Shown: one piece after another, positions 32,830 through 41,812 of the stretch
How positions within the stretch are numbered: position 1 is the first letter of the stretch
Layout of the letters: each line of letters begins with the position of its first letter
Origin: an uncultured Spirochaetaceae bacterium
GTDB taxonomy: Bacteria > Spirochaetota > Spirochaetia > Sphaerochaetales > Sphaerochaetaceae
DNA length: 41,812 nucleotides
Direction of reading: 5' to 3'
Assembly (NCBI GenBank): GCA_944392975.1
Contig: CALXYN010000018.1
Span: 1 to 41,812, forward strand
Program-made: the position numbers and the translations under genes
The notes under the pieces: generated by a model
Database searches by the model: none
The model's input: the letters and a program-made list of their open reading frames with translations, nothing else
What the model was told of the DNA's origin: nothing

Positions 32830-35800
32830 TTACTCCTCAAAAGAGCCTTCGTCTATATCGACAGGTTCTCCCACCGTCTTCATATCACCAAGTTCTTCTG
32901 CGTCGAAATCATCTGCATAAGCAGAGGTATCAACCTTCTGCTCTCTGCGAGCCTTATCGACCTCTTTCTGGATTTCAAGAAGCTTCTCATCCTCATCAAG
33001 GTGCACAGACCTGTAACGCTTCATACCGGTTCCAGCCGGAATGAGGTGACCGATGATGACATTCTCCTTGAGACCTCTCAGCTCATCCTTTTTACCCGCA
33101 ATGGCCGCGTTGGTCAAGACCCTTGTAGTTGAAAGGAAGGATGCCGCGGAAATGAAGGAGTCAACAGAGAGGGCTGCCTCGGAAACACCCTGCAGAACAG
33201 GACGTGCGATAGCAGGTGTCTTACCCTGTTTCTTCATCTCTTCATTCACACGATCAAAGAGGTTCTTATCTACTCTCTGCATCTTTACGAACTGTGTATC
33301 GCCTGCTCTGAGGATTTCAACTTTCCTCAGCATCTGGCGAATGATAATTCCAAGATGCTTTTCGTTGATTTCAACACCCTGCATTCTGTAAACCTTCTGG
33401 ATTTCGTTTACAAGGAATGAAAGGACTGCATTCTCTCCAAGAACATCAAGGACCTCACGAGATGTGACAGGTTCATCACAAAGCGGCTCGCCTGCCTTTA
33501 CCTCATCACCCTCGCGGACAAGGAGGAGCGCATCTTTTGTATATACTTTATGTGGGTGCAGAGTACCGAATGCATCACGGATCGTGACAGTAGTAGTTGA
33601 ACCGTTTGCAGCACCGGCCTGAACTCCGACAACAGTACCTGTAACACGTGCAAGGATAATCGGGTTGACCTTGTTGGAGGAAGATACCTTTCCATGTCTT
33701 GCCTCAAAGAGTGAGTCAACCTGAGGAAGACCACCAGCGATATCCTTAGTAGTTGTACTGTCCTTGGATACCTTGGCAATGATATCACCTGCTTCAACTC
33801 TTTCGCCTTTTTCCTTGACGACCATGTATGCACCACCAGGAATCTGATACTGATTCATCTCTCCGCTGTCCGTACGAACAAGTACTGACGGACGGAATGC
33901 ACCAAGATGAGAACCTGGAACGACAATCATTTCTGTATCGCCAGCCTCGTTGTAGATCTTCCTGTATGACTTGTCCTCGACAAAATCATTCATCTCTTCA
34001 ACAAAGCCTGATTCCTCAGCAATGATAGGCTCGGAGAATGGATCGAATGTGATGATTGCCTCACCTTCTCCAACAACCTGTCCTTCAGAAACCATCAGTT
34101 CAGAACCTGCAGGTACCTGATATTCTGCTTCAGGACCTACGACAAAGGTACGGAATTCAGATGTCACATCCTCAATCTGCAGGAGTCTTCCATTCTCTGC
34201 AGCTGGCACATCGTGACCAACCTTTCTATAGAACGGATATCCCTTGCCTACAGCATCGCCATTCTTTACGAGAAGTTCATCAAACTGTCCTGTAATCTCC
34301 TCGAATACCCTTGAAATGGTGATATGACCCTTTCTCGGGAAGAGACGCTGTCCCTGGCTGTTATGGATGATAAGTCCCTTCAGGCCACGTACAATCGTAG
34401 GATAGCTGAATGAGAGCTTGTTCTCCTTTGTGGATGTTGATGCAGTACCACCGACATGGAAGGTACGCATCGTAAGCTGAGTACCAGGCTGACCAATTGA
34501 CTGTGCAGCGATAATACCGACAGCTTCTCCAATTTCAACAGGGCGGTTGGTTGCAAGGTTGCGTCCATAGCACTTGCGGCATACACCATGCTCTGCCTCA
34601 CAAGTGAGAACCGTGCGGAGAAGAACCTTCTCAACACCGGCCTCTTCAATAGCAACAGCAATCTCGTCGGAAATTTCCTCGTTAGCTTTTGCAAGCACAA
34701 CAGGACGGCCTTCCGCATCCTTAAGGAACGGATGAAGAACATCCTCCACAGGGCAGGAACCGACAATACGGGAAGCAAGTGTCTCGATGACGGCATCGCC
34801 GTCCTTCACTGCGCTTACCCAGATACCATTGATTGTATGGCAGTCCTCTTCAGATACAACGACATCCTGAGCAACATCAACAAGCTTACGTGTAAGGTAA
34901 CCAGCCTTTGCTGTCTTGAGAGCTGTATCGGTAAGACCCTTTCTAGCACCGTTGGATGAGATGAAGAACTCCATGATTGAAAGTCCTTCCTTGAAGTTGG
35001 ACTTGATTGGAAGCTCAATAATCTTTCCATTTGGCTTAGCCATAAGACCACGCATACCACCAAGCTGTCTGATCTGGTTCTTGGAACCTCTAGCACCGGA
35101 CTCGACCATCAGATAAAGTGGGTTAAATCCATGCTGGCTTCTCTTGAGCTCATCCATGAGCTTGTCAGTAAGCTTCTCATTGGTCTCTGTCCAGACTTCG
35201 ATGACACGGTTGTATCTCTCTTCCTGTGTAATCTGACCATCGTGGTACTGCTTGAAGACAACGGACTGCTTGTCGTTTGCATCCTCAATAAGCTCTGCCT
35301 TCTCCTCAGGAACAACCATGTCAGAAAGACCGATTGTAGCACCAAAGAGTGTTGCATACTTGAATCCGAGATCCTTTACAGAATCAAGAAGATCAACTGC
35401 AACGGAAGGCTTCTTGTTTCTGATAGTCTCTCCAATGACCTTTCTCAGCTGCTTGTCGCCAAGACAGTAGTTCTGATAAGGAATACCTTCAGGAATAGCC
35501 GCATTGAAGATGATTCTTCCCGGTGTTGTAGCATACCAGCTCTTACCATCGGAAATCATGGAAGCACCCTTCTCATCAACAATCTCGAGGCCCTTCTTGA
35601 AGCGATAATAAATCTTCTCATTGTATGAGACAGAATATGCATCGATAGCTGCTTCTATCTCAGCAACAGTCTCAAATCTCTTTATCTTCCTCTCTGGATC
35701 AAGGTCTGTTCTCTCTTTTGTAAGATAGAAGATACCAAGAACCATATCCTGTGACGGGAATGCAATTGGCTTGCCGTTTGCAGGATCGAGAAGGTTTGTC

Positions 35801-37239
35801 GTGCTGAGCATGAGTGTCCAGCATTCAAGCTGTGCAGCATGTGTAAGAGGCACATGGATAGCCATCTGGTCACCATCGAAGTCAGCATTGAAAGCATGAC
35901 ATACAAGCGGATGAAGCTTGAGAGCCTTTCCTTCAACAAGAACAGGTTCAAATGCCTGGATACCGAGACGGTGGAGTGTAGGAGCTCTGTTGAGCATAAC
36001 AGGATGCTCTTTTACAACCTCATCAAGGACTCCCCATACCTCTGGAGCTTCCTGCTCAACAAGCATCTTTGCTCTCTTTACATTCTGAGCAATCTCTTTC
36101 TGCTCAAGCTTGCGCATGATGAACGGCTTAAAGAGCTCGAGCGCCATCTTTGATGGAACACCGCACTGATGCATTCTCAGCTCAGGTCCGACAACGATTA
36201 CAGAACGGCCGGAGTAGTCAACACGCTTACCAAGGAGGTTCTGTCTGAATCTACCCTGCTTGCCCTTGAGAACATCGGAGAGAGACTTGAGATCCCTCTT
36301 GCTGCTACCCTTTGTCGGGTTCGGGGTCTTTGAGTTATCAAAAAGGGAATCAACAGCTTCCTGGAGCATTCTCTTCTCATTTCTGATGATGATATCCGGA
36401 GCCTGAATCTTGATAAGCCTATCAAGACGATTATTCCTGTTGATGACTCTTCTATAAAGCTCATTGAGGTCAGTCGTAGCAAAGCGACCACCATCAAGCT
36501 GAACCATCGGGCGCAGATCTGGCGGGATAACCGGGATTACCTTGAGGATCATCCACTCTGGTTTATTTCCAGAGGAAAGGAACTCCTCGCAGTAGCGGAT
36601 ACGGGAAAGAAGCTTGCTGTCAATCTTGTTGTTGGCCTCTTCCTTCTGGGAAAGCTGCTCTCTGAGTTCTGCAGAAAGTGTCTGCAAATCGAGGTCTTTC
36701 AGAAGGTCATAAATAGCCTCTGCACCCATTCCTGCCTTGAAAGTATCACCATACTTGTCAACAGCGGCATAGTATTCATCCTCATTGAGAACCTGATACT
36801 TTCTCAGGTCAGTATCCTGACCAGGATCAGTAACGACATATTTCTCATATGAGAGTATTTCCATAAGTTCTGAACGCTTGATGTCCAGAAGATAGCTCAT
36901 GATTGAAGGTGTTGAACGATAGAACCAGATGTGAGCAACCGGAGCTGCCAGCGTGATGTGTCCAATACGTTCACGGCGGACCTTTGTATCTGTGACCTCT
37001 ACACCACAGCGGTCACAGACGACACCTTTATATCTGTTTGACTTGAACTTTCCGCACCAGCATTCCCATGCTTTGGTTGTACCGAAAATTCTCTCGCAGA
37101 AGAGGCCATCCCTCTCCGGGCGGAGTGAACGGTAATTGATGGTCTCAGGCTTTTTGACTTCACCATAGGACCATGCAAGGATCTGCTCCGGTGAAGCGAG
37201 CTTAATCCTGATTGAGCTGAAATCCTGTATTTCCTTCAT
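32830..37239 (-). CDS. rpoC: RNA polymerase subunit beta'
   Basis: The 1469-residue subunit holds the polymerase catalytic site. NADFDGD at about 451-457 gives the three Mg-binding aspartates. The N-terminal zinc site (CWCGKF ... CDRCGVE, about 60-80) and the second zinc cluster (CEAEHGVCRKCYG) are both intact, and the trigger-loop/bridge-helix segment with GARGSKNQIRQLGGMRGLM is present. AGGAGG before the ATG at 37239 (MKEIQDFSSI) settles the start; an upstream in-frame start lies inside the end of rpoB. It follows rpoB by 13 bases. Confidence 0.98.
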   Translation of the reverse strand: MKEIQDFSSIRIKLASPEQILAWSYGEVKKPETINYRSLRPERDGLFCERIFGTTKAWECWCGKFKSNRYKGVVCDRCGVEVTDTKVRRERIGHITLAAPVAHIWFYRSTPSIMSYLLDIKRSELMEILSYEKYVVTDPGQDTDLRKYQVLNEDEYYAAVDKYGDTFKAGMGAEAIYDLLKDLDLQTLSAELREQLSQKEEANNKIDSKLLSRIRYCEEFLSSGNKPEWMILKVIPVIPPDLRPMVQLDGGRFATTDLNELYRRVINRNNRLDRLIKIQAPDIIIRNEKRMLQEAVDSLFDNSKTPNPTKGSSKRDLKSLSDVLKGKQGRFRQNLLGKRVDYSGRSVIVVGPELRMHQCGVPSKMALELFKPFIMRKLEQKEIAQNVKRAKMLVEQEAPEVWGVLDEVVKEHPVMLNRAPTLHRLGIQAFEPVLVEGKALKLHPLVCHAFNADFDGDQMAIHVPLTHAAQLECWTLMLSTTNLLDPANGKPIAFPSQDMVLGIFYLTKERTDLDPERKIKRFETVAEIEAAIDAYSVSYNEKIYYRFKKGLEIVDEKGASMISDGKSWYATTPGRIIFNAAIPEGIPYQNYCLGDKQLRKVIGETIRNKKPSVAVDLLDSVKDLGFKYATLFGATIGLSDMVVPEEKAELIEDANDKQSVVFKQYHDGQITQEERYNRVIEVWTETNEKLTDKLMDELKRSQHGFNPLYLMVESGARGSKNQIRQLGGMRGLMAKPNGKIIELPIKSNFKEGLSIMEFFISSNGARKGLTDTALKTAKAGYLTRKLVDVAQDVVVSEEDCHTINGIWVSAVKDGDAVIETLASRIVGSCPVEDVLHPFLKDAEGRPVVLAKANEEISDEIAVAIEEAGVEKVLLRTVLTCEAEHGVCRKCYGRNLATNRPVEIGEAVGIIAAQSIGQPGTQLTMRTFHVGGTASTSTKENKLSFSYPTIVRGLKGLIIHNSQGQRLFPRKGHITISRVFEEITGQFDELLVKNGDAVGKGYPFYRKVGHDVPAAENGRLLQIEDVTSEFRTFVVGPEAEYQVPAGSELMVSEGQVVGEGEAIITFDPFSEPIIAEESGFVEEMNDFVEDKSYRKIYNEAGDTEMIVVPGSHLGAFRPSVLVRTDSGEMNQYQIPGGAYMVVKEKGERVEAGDIIAKVSKDSTTTKDIAGGLPQVDSLFEARHGKVSSSNKVNPIILARVTGTVVGVQAGAANGSTTTVTIRDAFGTLHPHKVYTKDALLLVREGDEVKAGEPLCDEPVTSREVLDVLGENAVLSFLVNEIQKVYRMQGVEINEKHLGIIIRQMLRKVEILRAGDTQFVKMQRVDKNLFDRVNEEMKKQGKTPAIARPVLQGVSEAALSVDSFISAASFLSTTRVLTNAAIAGKKDELRGLKENVIIGHLIPAGTGMKRYRSVHLDEDEKLLEIQKEVDKARREQKVDTSAYADDFDAEELGDMKTVGEPVDIDEGSFEE

Positions 37240-37252
37240 TCCGTCTTTCCTC

Positions 37253-40200
37253 CTAGAAAGTGCCTTTCTCTCTCTTGGCAATCAGTTCTTCATCACGCTC
37301 TGTGAGTGGAACCTGCTTCTCATTCTCATCGTATACGGACATATCGAGGGCGAGACCTCTGATTTCCTGAACGAGAACGTTAAACGCCTCCGGCATCGAT
37401 ACAGTCTCTGCCGGTTCACCCTTGACGATGGACTCGTAAATCTGAACACGTCCCTTCATATCATCGGACTTGATTGTCAGAAGCTCCTGGAGTGTATTTG
37501 CAGCACCATAAGCCTCGAATGCCCAGACTTCCATTTCTCCAAGTCTCTGTCCACCGAACATAGCCTTACCGCCAAGTGGCTGCTGAGTAACAAGAGAGTA
37601 AGGACCTGTTGAACGAGCATGCATCTTGTCATCAACAAGGTGATGCAGCTTCAGGTAATAGATATAGCCGCAGAAAACATCATTTACGAATGGAATACCA
37701 GTACGTCCATCGTAAAGCTTTGTCTTGCTGTTTCTCGGAAGTCCTGCCTCTTCCATCTCATGTTCAATCTGCTCCATAGTCGCAGACTGGAAGACCGGAG
37801 TCTTATACCACTTGTCATTCTTTACAGCAGCCCATCCAAGCTGTGTCTCCATCAGCTGTCCGATGTTCATACGGGAAGGAACACCAAGCGGATTGAGACA
37901 GACATCAAGTGGAGTACCATCTGCCATGTATGGCATATCCTCTTCAGGGAGAACACGGGATACAACACCCTTGTTTCCATGGCGTCCAGCCATCTTGTCA
38001 CCCTGCTTGAGCTTTCTCTTCGTGGCAATAAGAACCTTGATAGTCTCATCAACACCGGGCTGCAACTCATCCTTATCGCTCTTCTTGAGGCGCTGGATGT
38101 CGATAACAGTACCTTCTGTTCCGTGTGGAACCTTAAGGGAAGAATCCCTTACTTCCTTTGCCTTCTCACCAAAGATTGAATTGAGGAGCTTCACTTCAGG
38201 TGTTGTATCAGCCTCGCTCTTCGGTGTTACTTTTCCAACAAGTATTGAACCCGGATGTACATAAGTACCAATGCAGACAATACCCTCTGCATCAAGGTGT
38301 TCAAGAAGCTTGTCGCTTGTATTAGGAATATCCCTTGTAAGCTTTTCAGGTCCAAGCTTTGTCTCACGCACATCGATGGAGAATTCCTTGATGTGGATGG
38401 ATGTATAGATATCTTCCCTTACGACACGCTCGGAAATGAGAACAGCGTCCTCATAGTTATAACCATTCCATGGTACAAAGCCGACAAGAATGTTGCGTCC
38501 GAGTGCAAGCTCGCCATTCTGTGTAGCAGGACCATCTGCAAGCACATCACCTGCTTCAACCTTATCACCGACATTGACAATCGGCTTCTGATTAAGACAG
38601 GAATCCTGGTTTGTCCTCTCGAACTTATGGACTTCGTATTTATCGATCTCTCCCTTGATTTCCGGCTTATCTGGAACAATCCTGATTTCTGTCGAAGAGA
38701 CATACTGAACAGTACCTGCTCTTCTTGCCTTGATAAGCACTCCGGAATCATATGCGGTTCTCTGTTCCATACCGGTACCTACACGCGGAGCCTCAGGGAA
38801 TACAAGAGGAACAGCCTGACGCTGCATGTTAGAACCCATGAGGGCACGGTTAGCATCATCGTGCTCGAGGAATGGAATGAGAGATGTAGCGACAGATACT
38901 ACCTGGCGAGGAGATACATCCATCCAGCTGATTTCTTCAGGACTTGCAACACCGTAATCACCATAGTGACGTACTGCAATCTCCTTCTCAAGGAAATTGC
39001 CGTCAGCATCAATTTTCGCGTTGCCCTGAGCAATGTAGCACCTCTCCTCATCGTTAGCGTCGAGATACTGGACATCATTTGTTACCTTCCCGTTCTCAAC
39101 CCTTCTGTAAGGAGTCTCAATGAAACCATACTCATTTATACGTGCATAGTTTGCAAGAGAAAGGATAAGACCGATGTTTGAACCTTCTGGAGTCTCAATA
39201 GGACAGATTCTTCCATAGTGCGTATAGTGAACGTCGCGGACTTCATAAATAGCACGAGCAGAAGATCTTGAAAGACCTCCTTTAGGTCCGAGTGCAGATA
39301 CACGGCGCTTATGCGTAAGCTCTGCAAGCGGGTTGATCTGATCCATGAACTGGGAGAGCTGTGAGGATCCGAAGAACTCCTTGATTGCACCTACGATAGG
39401 CTTTATGGAGATGATTTCCTGTGGCTTCACAGAATCATCTGTGATGTTCATCTTCTCACGGGCAGTCTTCGCCATGCGGTTGAAAGCTTCGGAAAGAGTA
39501 ATCTCAAGAAGCTCTCCGACTGTTCTTACCCTTCTGTTTCCAAGAGCATCGATATCATCTTCCTTGATTGTACCGTTGCAGAACTGGATAAGGAAGTTGA
39601 CAGTATTCACAACATCATCTGTTGTAAGTGCTGTAGAGGAAAGATACTTCTCCTCCTCTCTTCCGTAGAATTTCTTGTTAAGTTTGTGGCGGCCGATATT
39701 AGACAGTTCGAATCCACGACCATGGAGGAAGAACTCCTGGAAGTAGCTGATCACACGCTTAGGATCCGGGAATGTCTTGAGGTTCTGAGGCAGTGAGTTC
39801 CTGCAGGCCTCAACAATCTGGCCAATATATTCATTCTGGAATTCTTCAGACTCTTCCTGCCTGTAGCTCGGGCAGAGAATACGCTCACGGCGGAGTGTCT
39901 TAAGAACTGCAAGAGCAGGAGAATCAATGTCTGTTGCAGTTGTATCAACAACTTCAACTGTCTCAATTCCCGCACTTCTGAGTTCTTCAAGTTCGATAGC
40001 ACCAAGCTCAGCGCCTGCAGGGAAGCGAAGATCTCCATCTACACGGATATCCTTGTAGGAATAGTACTTAGCATCATCTGAAAGGCTTTCAGAGATGACA
40101 ATTTCCTTGGATGTATAGAATGCAGATACAATTTTCTCTCTTGTATCAATACCAAGAACACGGAGGAAGAATGTGACAAGAAACGGCTTCTTACCGAAGC

Positions 40201-40846
40201 TTACCTGAATGATGTTATTAACCTTCTTTCTCTCGGCTGCACTTGTAAGCTCGCCTTTCTTGGCATCGGTTTTCTCATTCTTTCTTGTAAGAACAAATTC
40301 AAGCTTTGTTCCTGAATATGGATAGAGTGTACCATAATACAAGGAAGAGGAATCGTTCTTCTTTCCTTCCTTGAACACAACACCTGGAGCACGAACAATC
40401 TGAGAAACTATTACACGCTCTGCTCCATTGATGATGAAAGTACCACGATCCGTCATCAAAGGGAAATCGCCAAAGAAAATCTCCTTCTCCTTGATTTCTC
40501 CATTCTTAGTTTCGAGAGCAACATTAGCCTTGATTGGCACACCAAACGTTCTGCCCTTCTTCTTGCATTCGGACTCAGAATACTTGATGCCATCCATATC
40601 GACTTTATAACCGTTATACTCAACCCTCATATCCTCATTAGGAGAAACAATTGGGAATGTTGAACGGAATACGGATTCAAGACCATATGATGGATCGGGC
40701 TCCTCGCCTTTGAGAACCCTATCAAGCTGAAGGAACTTACTGAACGACTCGGTCTGGATTCCAATAAGATTCGGAAGTTCGCATACCTCCGGCAATTCGG
40801 AACCGATGTCTACTCTCTTAATGCCTTTGCCTTTGCTGGGAATCAT
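37253..40846 (-). CDS. rpoB: RNA polymerase subunit beta
   Basis: The product is 1197 residues from the ATG at 40846, which follows GGAGG (TGGAGGTACAATG); the frame stays open to 40897, but that extension has no ribosome binding site. It has the rifampicin-region core FFGSSQLSQFMDQINPLAELTHKRR, the HGNKGVVSRV catalytic segment near the C-terminal third, and the GGQRLGEMEVWA end motif. Ser517 matches E. coli Ser531. Directly after it the usual SALGPGGL reads SALGPKGGL, and a further two residues are added before EVRDVH. This is discussed among the findings. Confidence 0.98.
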   Translation of the reverse strand: MIPSKGKGIKRVDIGSELPEVCELPNLIGIQTESFSKFLQLDRVLKGEEPDPSYGLESVFRSTFPIVSPNEDMRVEYNGYKVDMDGIKYSESECKKKGRTFGVPIKANVALETKNGEIKEKEIFFGDFPLMTDRGTFIINGAERVIVSQIVRAPGVVFKEGKKNDSSSLYYGTLYPYSGTKLEFVLTRKNEKTDAKKGELTSAAERKKVNNIIQVSFGKKPFLVTFFLRVLGIDTREKIVSAFYTSKEIVISESLSDDAKYYSYKDIRVDGDLRFPAGAELGAIELEELRSAGIETVEVVDTTATDIDSPALAVLKTLRRERILCPSYRQEESEEFQNEYIGQIVEACRNSLPQNLKTFPDPKRVISYFQEFFLHGRGFELSNIGRHKLNKKFYGREEEKYLSSTALTTDDVVNTVNFLIQFCNGTIKEDDIDALGNRRVRTVGELLEITLSEAFNRMAKTAREKMNITDDSVKPQEIISIKPIVGAIKEFFGSSQLSQFMDQINPLAELTHKRRVSALGPKGGLSRSSARAIYEVRDVHYTHYGRICPIETPEGSNIGLILSLANYARINEYGFIETPYRRVENGKVTNDVQYLDANDEERCYIAQGNAKIDADGNFLEKEIAVRHYGDYGVASPEEISWMDVSPRQVVSVATSLIPFLEHDDANRALMGSNMQRQAVPLVFPEAPRVGTGMEQRTAYDSGVLIKARRAGTVQYVSSTEIRIVPDKPEIKGEIDKYEVHKFERTNQDSCLNQKPIVNVGDKVEAGDVLADGPATQNGELALGRNILVGFVPWNGYNYEDAVLISERVVREDIYTSIHIKEFSIDVRETKLGPEKLTRDIPNTSDKLLEHLDAEGIVCIGTYVHPGSILVGKVTPKSEADTTPEVKLLNSIFGEKAKEVRDSSLKVPHGTEGTVIDIQRLKKSDKDELQPGVDETIKVLIATKRKLKQGDKMAGRHGNKGVVSRVLPEEDMPYMADGTPLDVCLNPLGVPSRMNIGQLMETQLGWAAVKNDKWYKTPVFQSATMEQIEHEMEEAGLPRNSKTKLYDGRTGIPFVNDVFCGYIYYLKLHHLVDDKMHARSTGPYSLVTQQPLGGKAMFGGQRLGEMEVWAFEAYGAANTLQELLTIKSDDMKGRVQIYESIVKGEPAETVSMPEAFNVLVQEIRGLALDMSVYDENEKQVPLTERDEELIAKREKGTF

Positions 40847-40901
40847 TGTACCTCCATAGCACACTGGATCGCATTTTTGCTCTGCCTCAGCAGACACCTA
40901 A

Positions 40902-40922
40902 GCCATCGGGGTCACCGATGGC
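40902..40922 (-). other. Second hairpin of the rplL-rpoB gap
   Basis: GCCATCGG (40902-40909) and CCGATGGC (40915-40922) form a perfect 8-bp stem, between the upstream stem at 40927-40949 and the rpoB start. No T run follows, so it is not a standard terminator by itself. It may be a processing site or an attenuator element. Confidence 0.6.
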
Positions 40923-40926
40923 ATAT

Positions 40927-40949
40927 CCCAGGCCCTTAACGGACCTGGG
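40927..40949 (-). other. First hairpin of the rplL-rpoB gap
   Basis: CCCAGG (40927-40932) and CCTGGG (40944-40949) pair around 11 bases, 23 bases after the rplL stop. In E. coli the same gap carries a leaky terminator and an RNase III site that reduce rpoBC expression relative to the ribosomal proteins; a similar role here is inference from position. Confidence 0.6.
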
Positions 40950-40971
40950 TAAAACTTAAAGAAAGGTTGTG

Positions 40972-41349
40972 TTATTTGACTTCGATAACACATCCAGCAG
41001 CTTCGAGCTTCTCCTTCATGGATGCAGCCTCTTCCTTGCTGACGCCTTCCTTGATATTGCCGCCATTCTCGCAAAGATCCTTTGCTTCCTTGAGGCCAAG
41101 ACCTGTTACAGCTCTGACTTCCTTGATACAAGCAATCTTCTTTGCAGCGTCTACGCTCTTGAGAACGACTGTGAACTCTGTCTGCTCTTCCTCAGCTGCA
41201 GCACCCTCTGCACCACCAGCAACAGGACCAGCAACAGCTGCAGCAGCAGCTACGACACCAAATTTCTCCTCCATCATCTTGATGAGGTCAGCAACGTCCA
41301 TAACGCTCATCTGAGCGATGGATTCAAGGATTTCTTCCTTTGTAGCCAT
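40972..41349 (-). CDS. rplL: 50S ribosomal protein L7/L12
   Basis: L7/L12 forms the flexible stalk that recruits elongation factors. The 125 residues show the N-terminal dimerisation helices ([18 protein letters not shown]), an alanine/glycine-rich hinge near 35-52, and the C-terminal domain with [20 protein letters not shown] at about 79-98 and the end AGCVIEVK. Full length and typical. Several copies per ribosome are needed, which fits the hairpin elements on both sides. Confidence 0.97.
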   Translation of the reverse strand: MATKEEILESIAQMSVMDVADLIKMMEEKFGVVAAAAAVAGPVAGGAEGAAAEEEQTEFTVVLKSVDAAKKIACIKEVRAVTGLGLKEAKDLCENGGNIKEGVSKEEAASMKEKLEAAGCVIEVK

Positions 41350-41365
41350 ATTATCTTCTCCTTAT

Positions 41366-41406
41366 AAAAACCACGGTCTAGCAGGTTACTTGAAGACTAG
41401 GACCGT
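41366..41406 (-). other. Hairpin with T run between rplJ and rplL
   Basis: On the minus strand ACGGTCCTAG (41406-41397) pairs with CTAGACCGT (41381-41373), nine pairs with one bulge and a 15-base loop. GGTTTTTATAAGG follows, running into the rplL ribosome binding site. It starts two bases after the rplJ stop. It could be a weak terminator or a stabilising stem for a processed rplL mRNA. Confidence 0.5.
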
Positions 41407-41407
41407 A

Positions 41408-41812
41408 TTAGTTCTCTGATTCTGTAGCAGCCTCTGCTGGTGCGCCACCCTTTGACTCGACATAAGCAAGGAGTGTAGCAGCGAGTTTCTGTACAGGTGC
41501 CTTCATCGTACCCATAAGGGAAGCGATGAGTTCAAGCTTGGTTGGAAGCTTCGAAAGTGCCTCAACCTCTTCAGCTGACATGAACTTTCCATCAAGAAGA
41601 GCTCCCTTGACCTGAATGCTCACGCCATCCTTGTTTGCATTGAAAAGAACCTTAGCAACCGTATTGGCTGTGTCACCCTTTACGAGAGCAACAGCTGTTG
41701 GTCCCTTCATCTGCTCCTCAGCACCTGTTCTATCGAGGTCCTTGAGAGCAATCTTTGCGTAGCGGTTCTTTACAACACGATATGCAGCTTCATCCTTCTT
41801 CAGAGCCTTTCT
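41408..41812 (-). CDS. rplJ: 50S ribosomal protein L10, N-terminus cut by the window edge
   Basis: L10 anchors the L7/L12 stalk to 23S rRNA. The frame is open from the right edge (41812) to a TAA at 41410-41408, 134 residues, so about 35-45 N-terminal residues are missing. The visible part starts RKALKKDEAAYRVVKNRYAK, has DRTGAEEQMKGPTAVAL and FNANKDGVSIQVKGALLDGKFM, and ends in the C-terminal helix that binds L12 dimers (KAPVQKLAATLLAYVE). The gene order rplJ-rplL-rpoB is standard. Confidence 0.95.
   Translation of the reverse strand, partial: RKALKKDEAAYRVVKNRYAKIALKDLDRTGAEEQMKGPTAVALVKGDTANTVAKVLFNANKDGVSIQVKGALLDGKFMSAEEVEALSKLPTKLELIASLMGTMKAPVQKLAATLLAYVESKGGAPAEAATESEN

Noticed and set aside
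38255-39181. Plus-strand open frame of 308 codons opposite rpoB
   Set aside because: Antisense shadow of a conserved rpoB stretch, with no family features and no start signal.
40847-40897. N-terminal extension of RpoB to 40897 (and similar extensions of RpoC, L5, S3 and L23)
   Set aside because: The extensions run into neighbouring genes or hairpins, add non-conserved residues, and each internal ATG has the better ribosome binding site or stop/start overlap.

Overview
The window looks like a chromosomal segment of a spirochaete (phylum Spirochaetota), probably of the Sphaerochaeta/Treponema-like gut lineages. The basis is inference from gene content: a membrane-anchored spirochaetal coiled-coil protein with an acidic tail (401-2251), the tuf-S10-spc-alpha order without adk, map or infA between secY and rpmJ, and RNase Y paired with a YmdB-type phosphodiesterase. 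No 16S rRNA or species-level marker is present, so the genus is not fixed.

Layout, left to right. (1) 1-400: the first codons of a secreted protein gene running off the left edge, whose promoter spacer holds a run of eight G, next to a decayed C-terminus of a DUF4143 ATPase. (2) 401-6177, leftward: a compact unit ptsI-der-HAD phosphatase-coiled-coil protein. (3) 6267-6767, rightward: a GerMN-domain membrane protein, possibly from a leaderless mRNA. (4) 6801-9109, leftward: rny-ymdB with a clear promoter and terminator. (5) 9330-10562, leftward: a beta-helix lipoprotein gene with no ordinary start codon ahead of its signal peptide, then a gene-poor relic zone to 11170. (6) 11171-25420, leftward: one long translation/transcription unit, tuf, rpsJ-rplC-rplD-rplW-rplB-rpsS-rplV-rpsC-rplP-rpmC-rpsQ, rplN-rplX-rplE-rpsN-rpsH-rplF-rplR-rpsE-rpmD-rplO-secY, rpmJ-rpsM-rpsK-rpoA-rplQ. 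It begins at a strong promoter with a structured leader of about 240 nt and ends at a clear terminator. (7) 25421-31757: an accessory island between the two ribosomal blocks. It holds decayed reading frames, a GH13 fragment, a VapBC-like toxin-antitoxin pair between two ~179-bp direct repeats, a two-domain mannose-6-phosphate isomerase overlapping a ROK-family gene, a GNAT acetyltransferase, a TSCPD-domain protein and a small protein that may be KilA-N-like. (8) 31793-41812, leftward: rplJ(partial)-rplL-rpoB-rpoC-rpsL-rpsG, with hairpins in three of its gaps. fusA does not follow rpsG, and tuf lies 6.7 kb away on the other side of the island.

The core genes supply the ribosome, the RNA polymerase core, the Sec channel, EF-Tu, a ribosome-assembly GTPase (Der), mRNA decay (RNase Y) and PTS phosphotransfer (enzyme I). 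The points most worth follow-up are the poly-G promoter, the tuf leader, the repeat-flanked toxin-antitoxin cassette, the lipoprotein gene lacking a canonical start, and a lysine insertion in the rifampicin region of RpoB. I did not find CRISPR arrays, tRNAs, rRNAs, intact transposases or an obvious new defence system.
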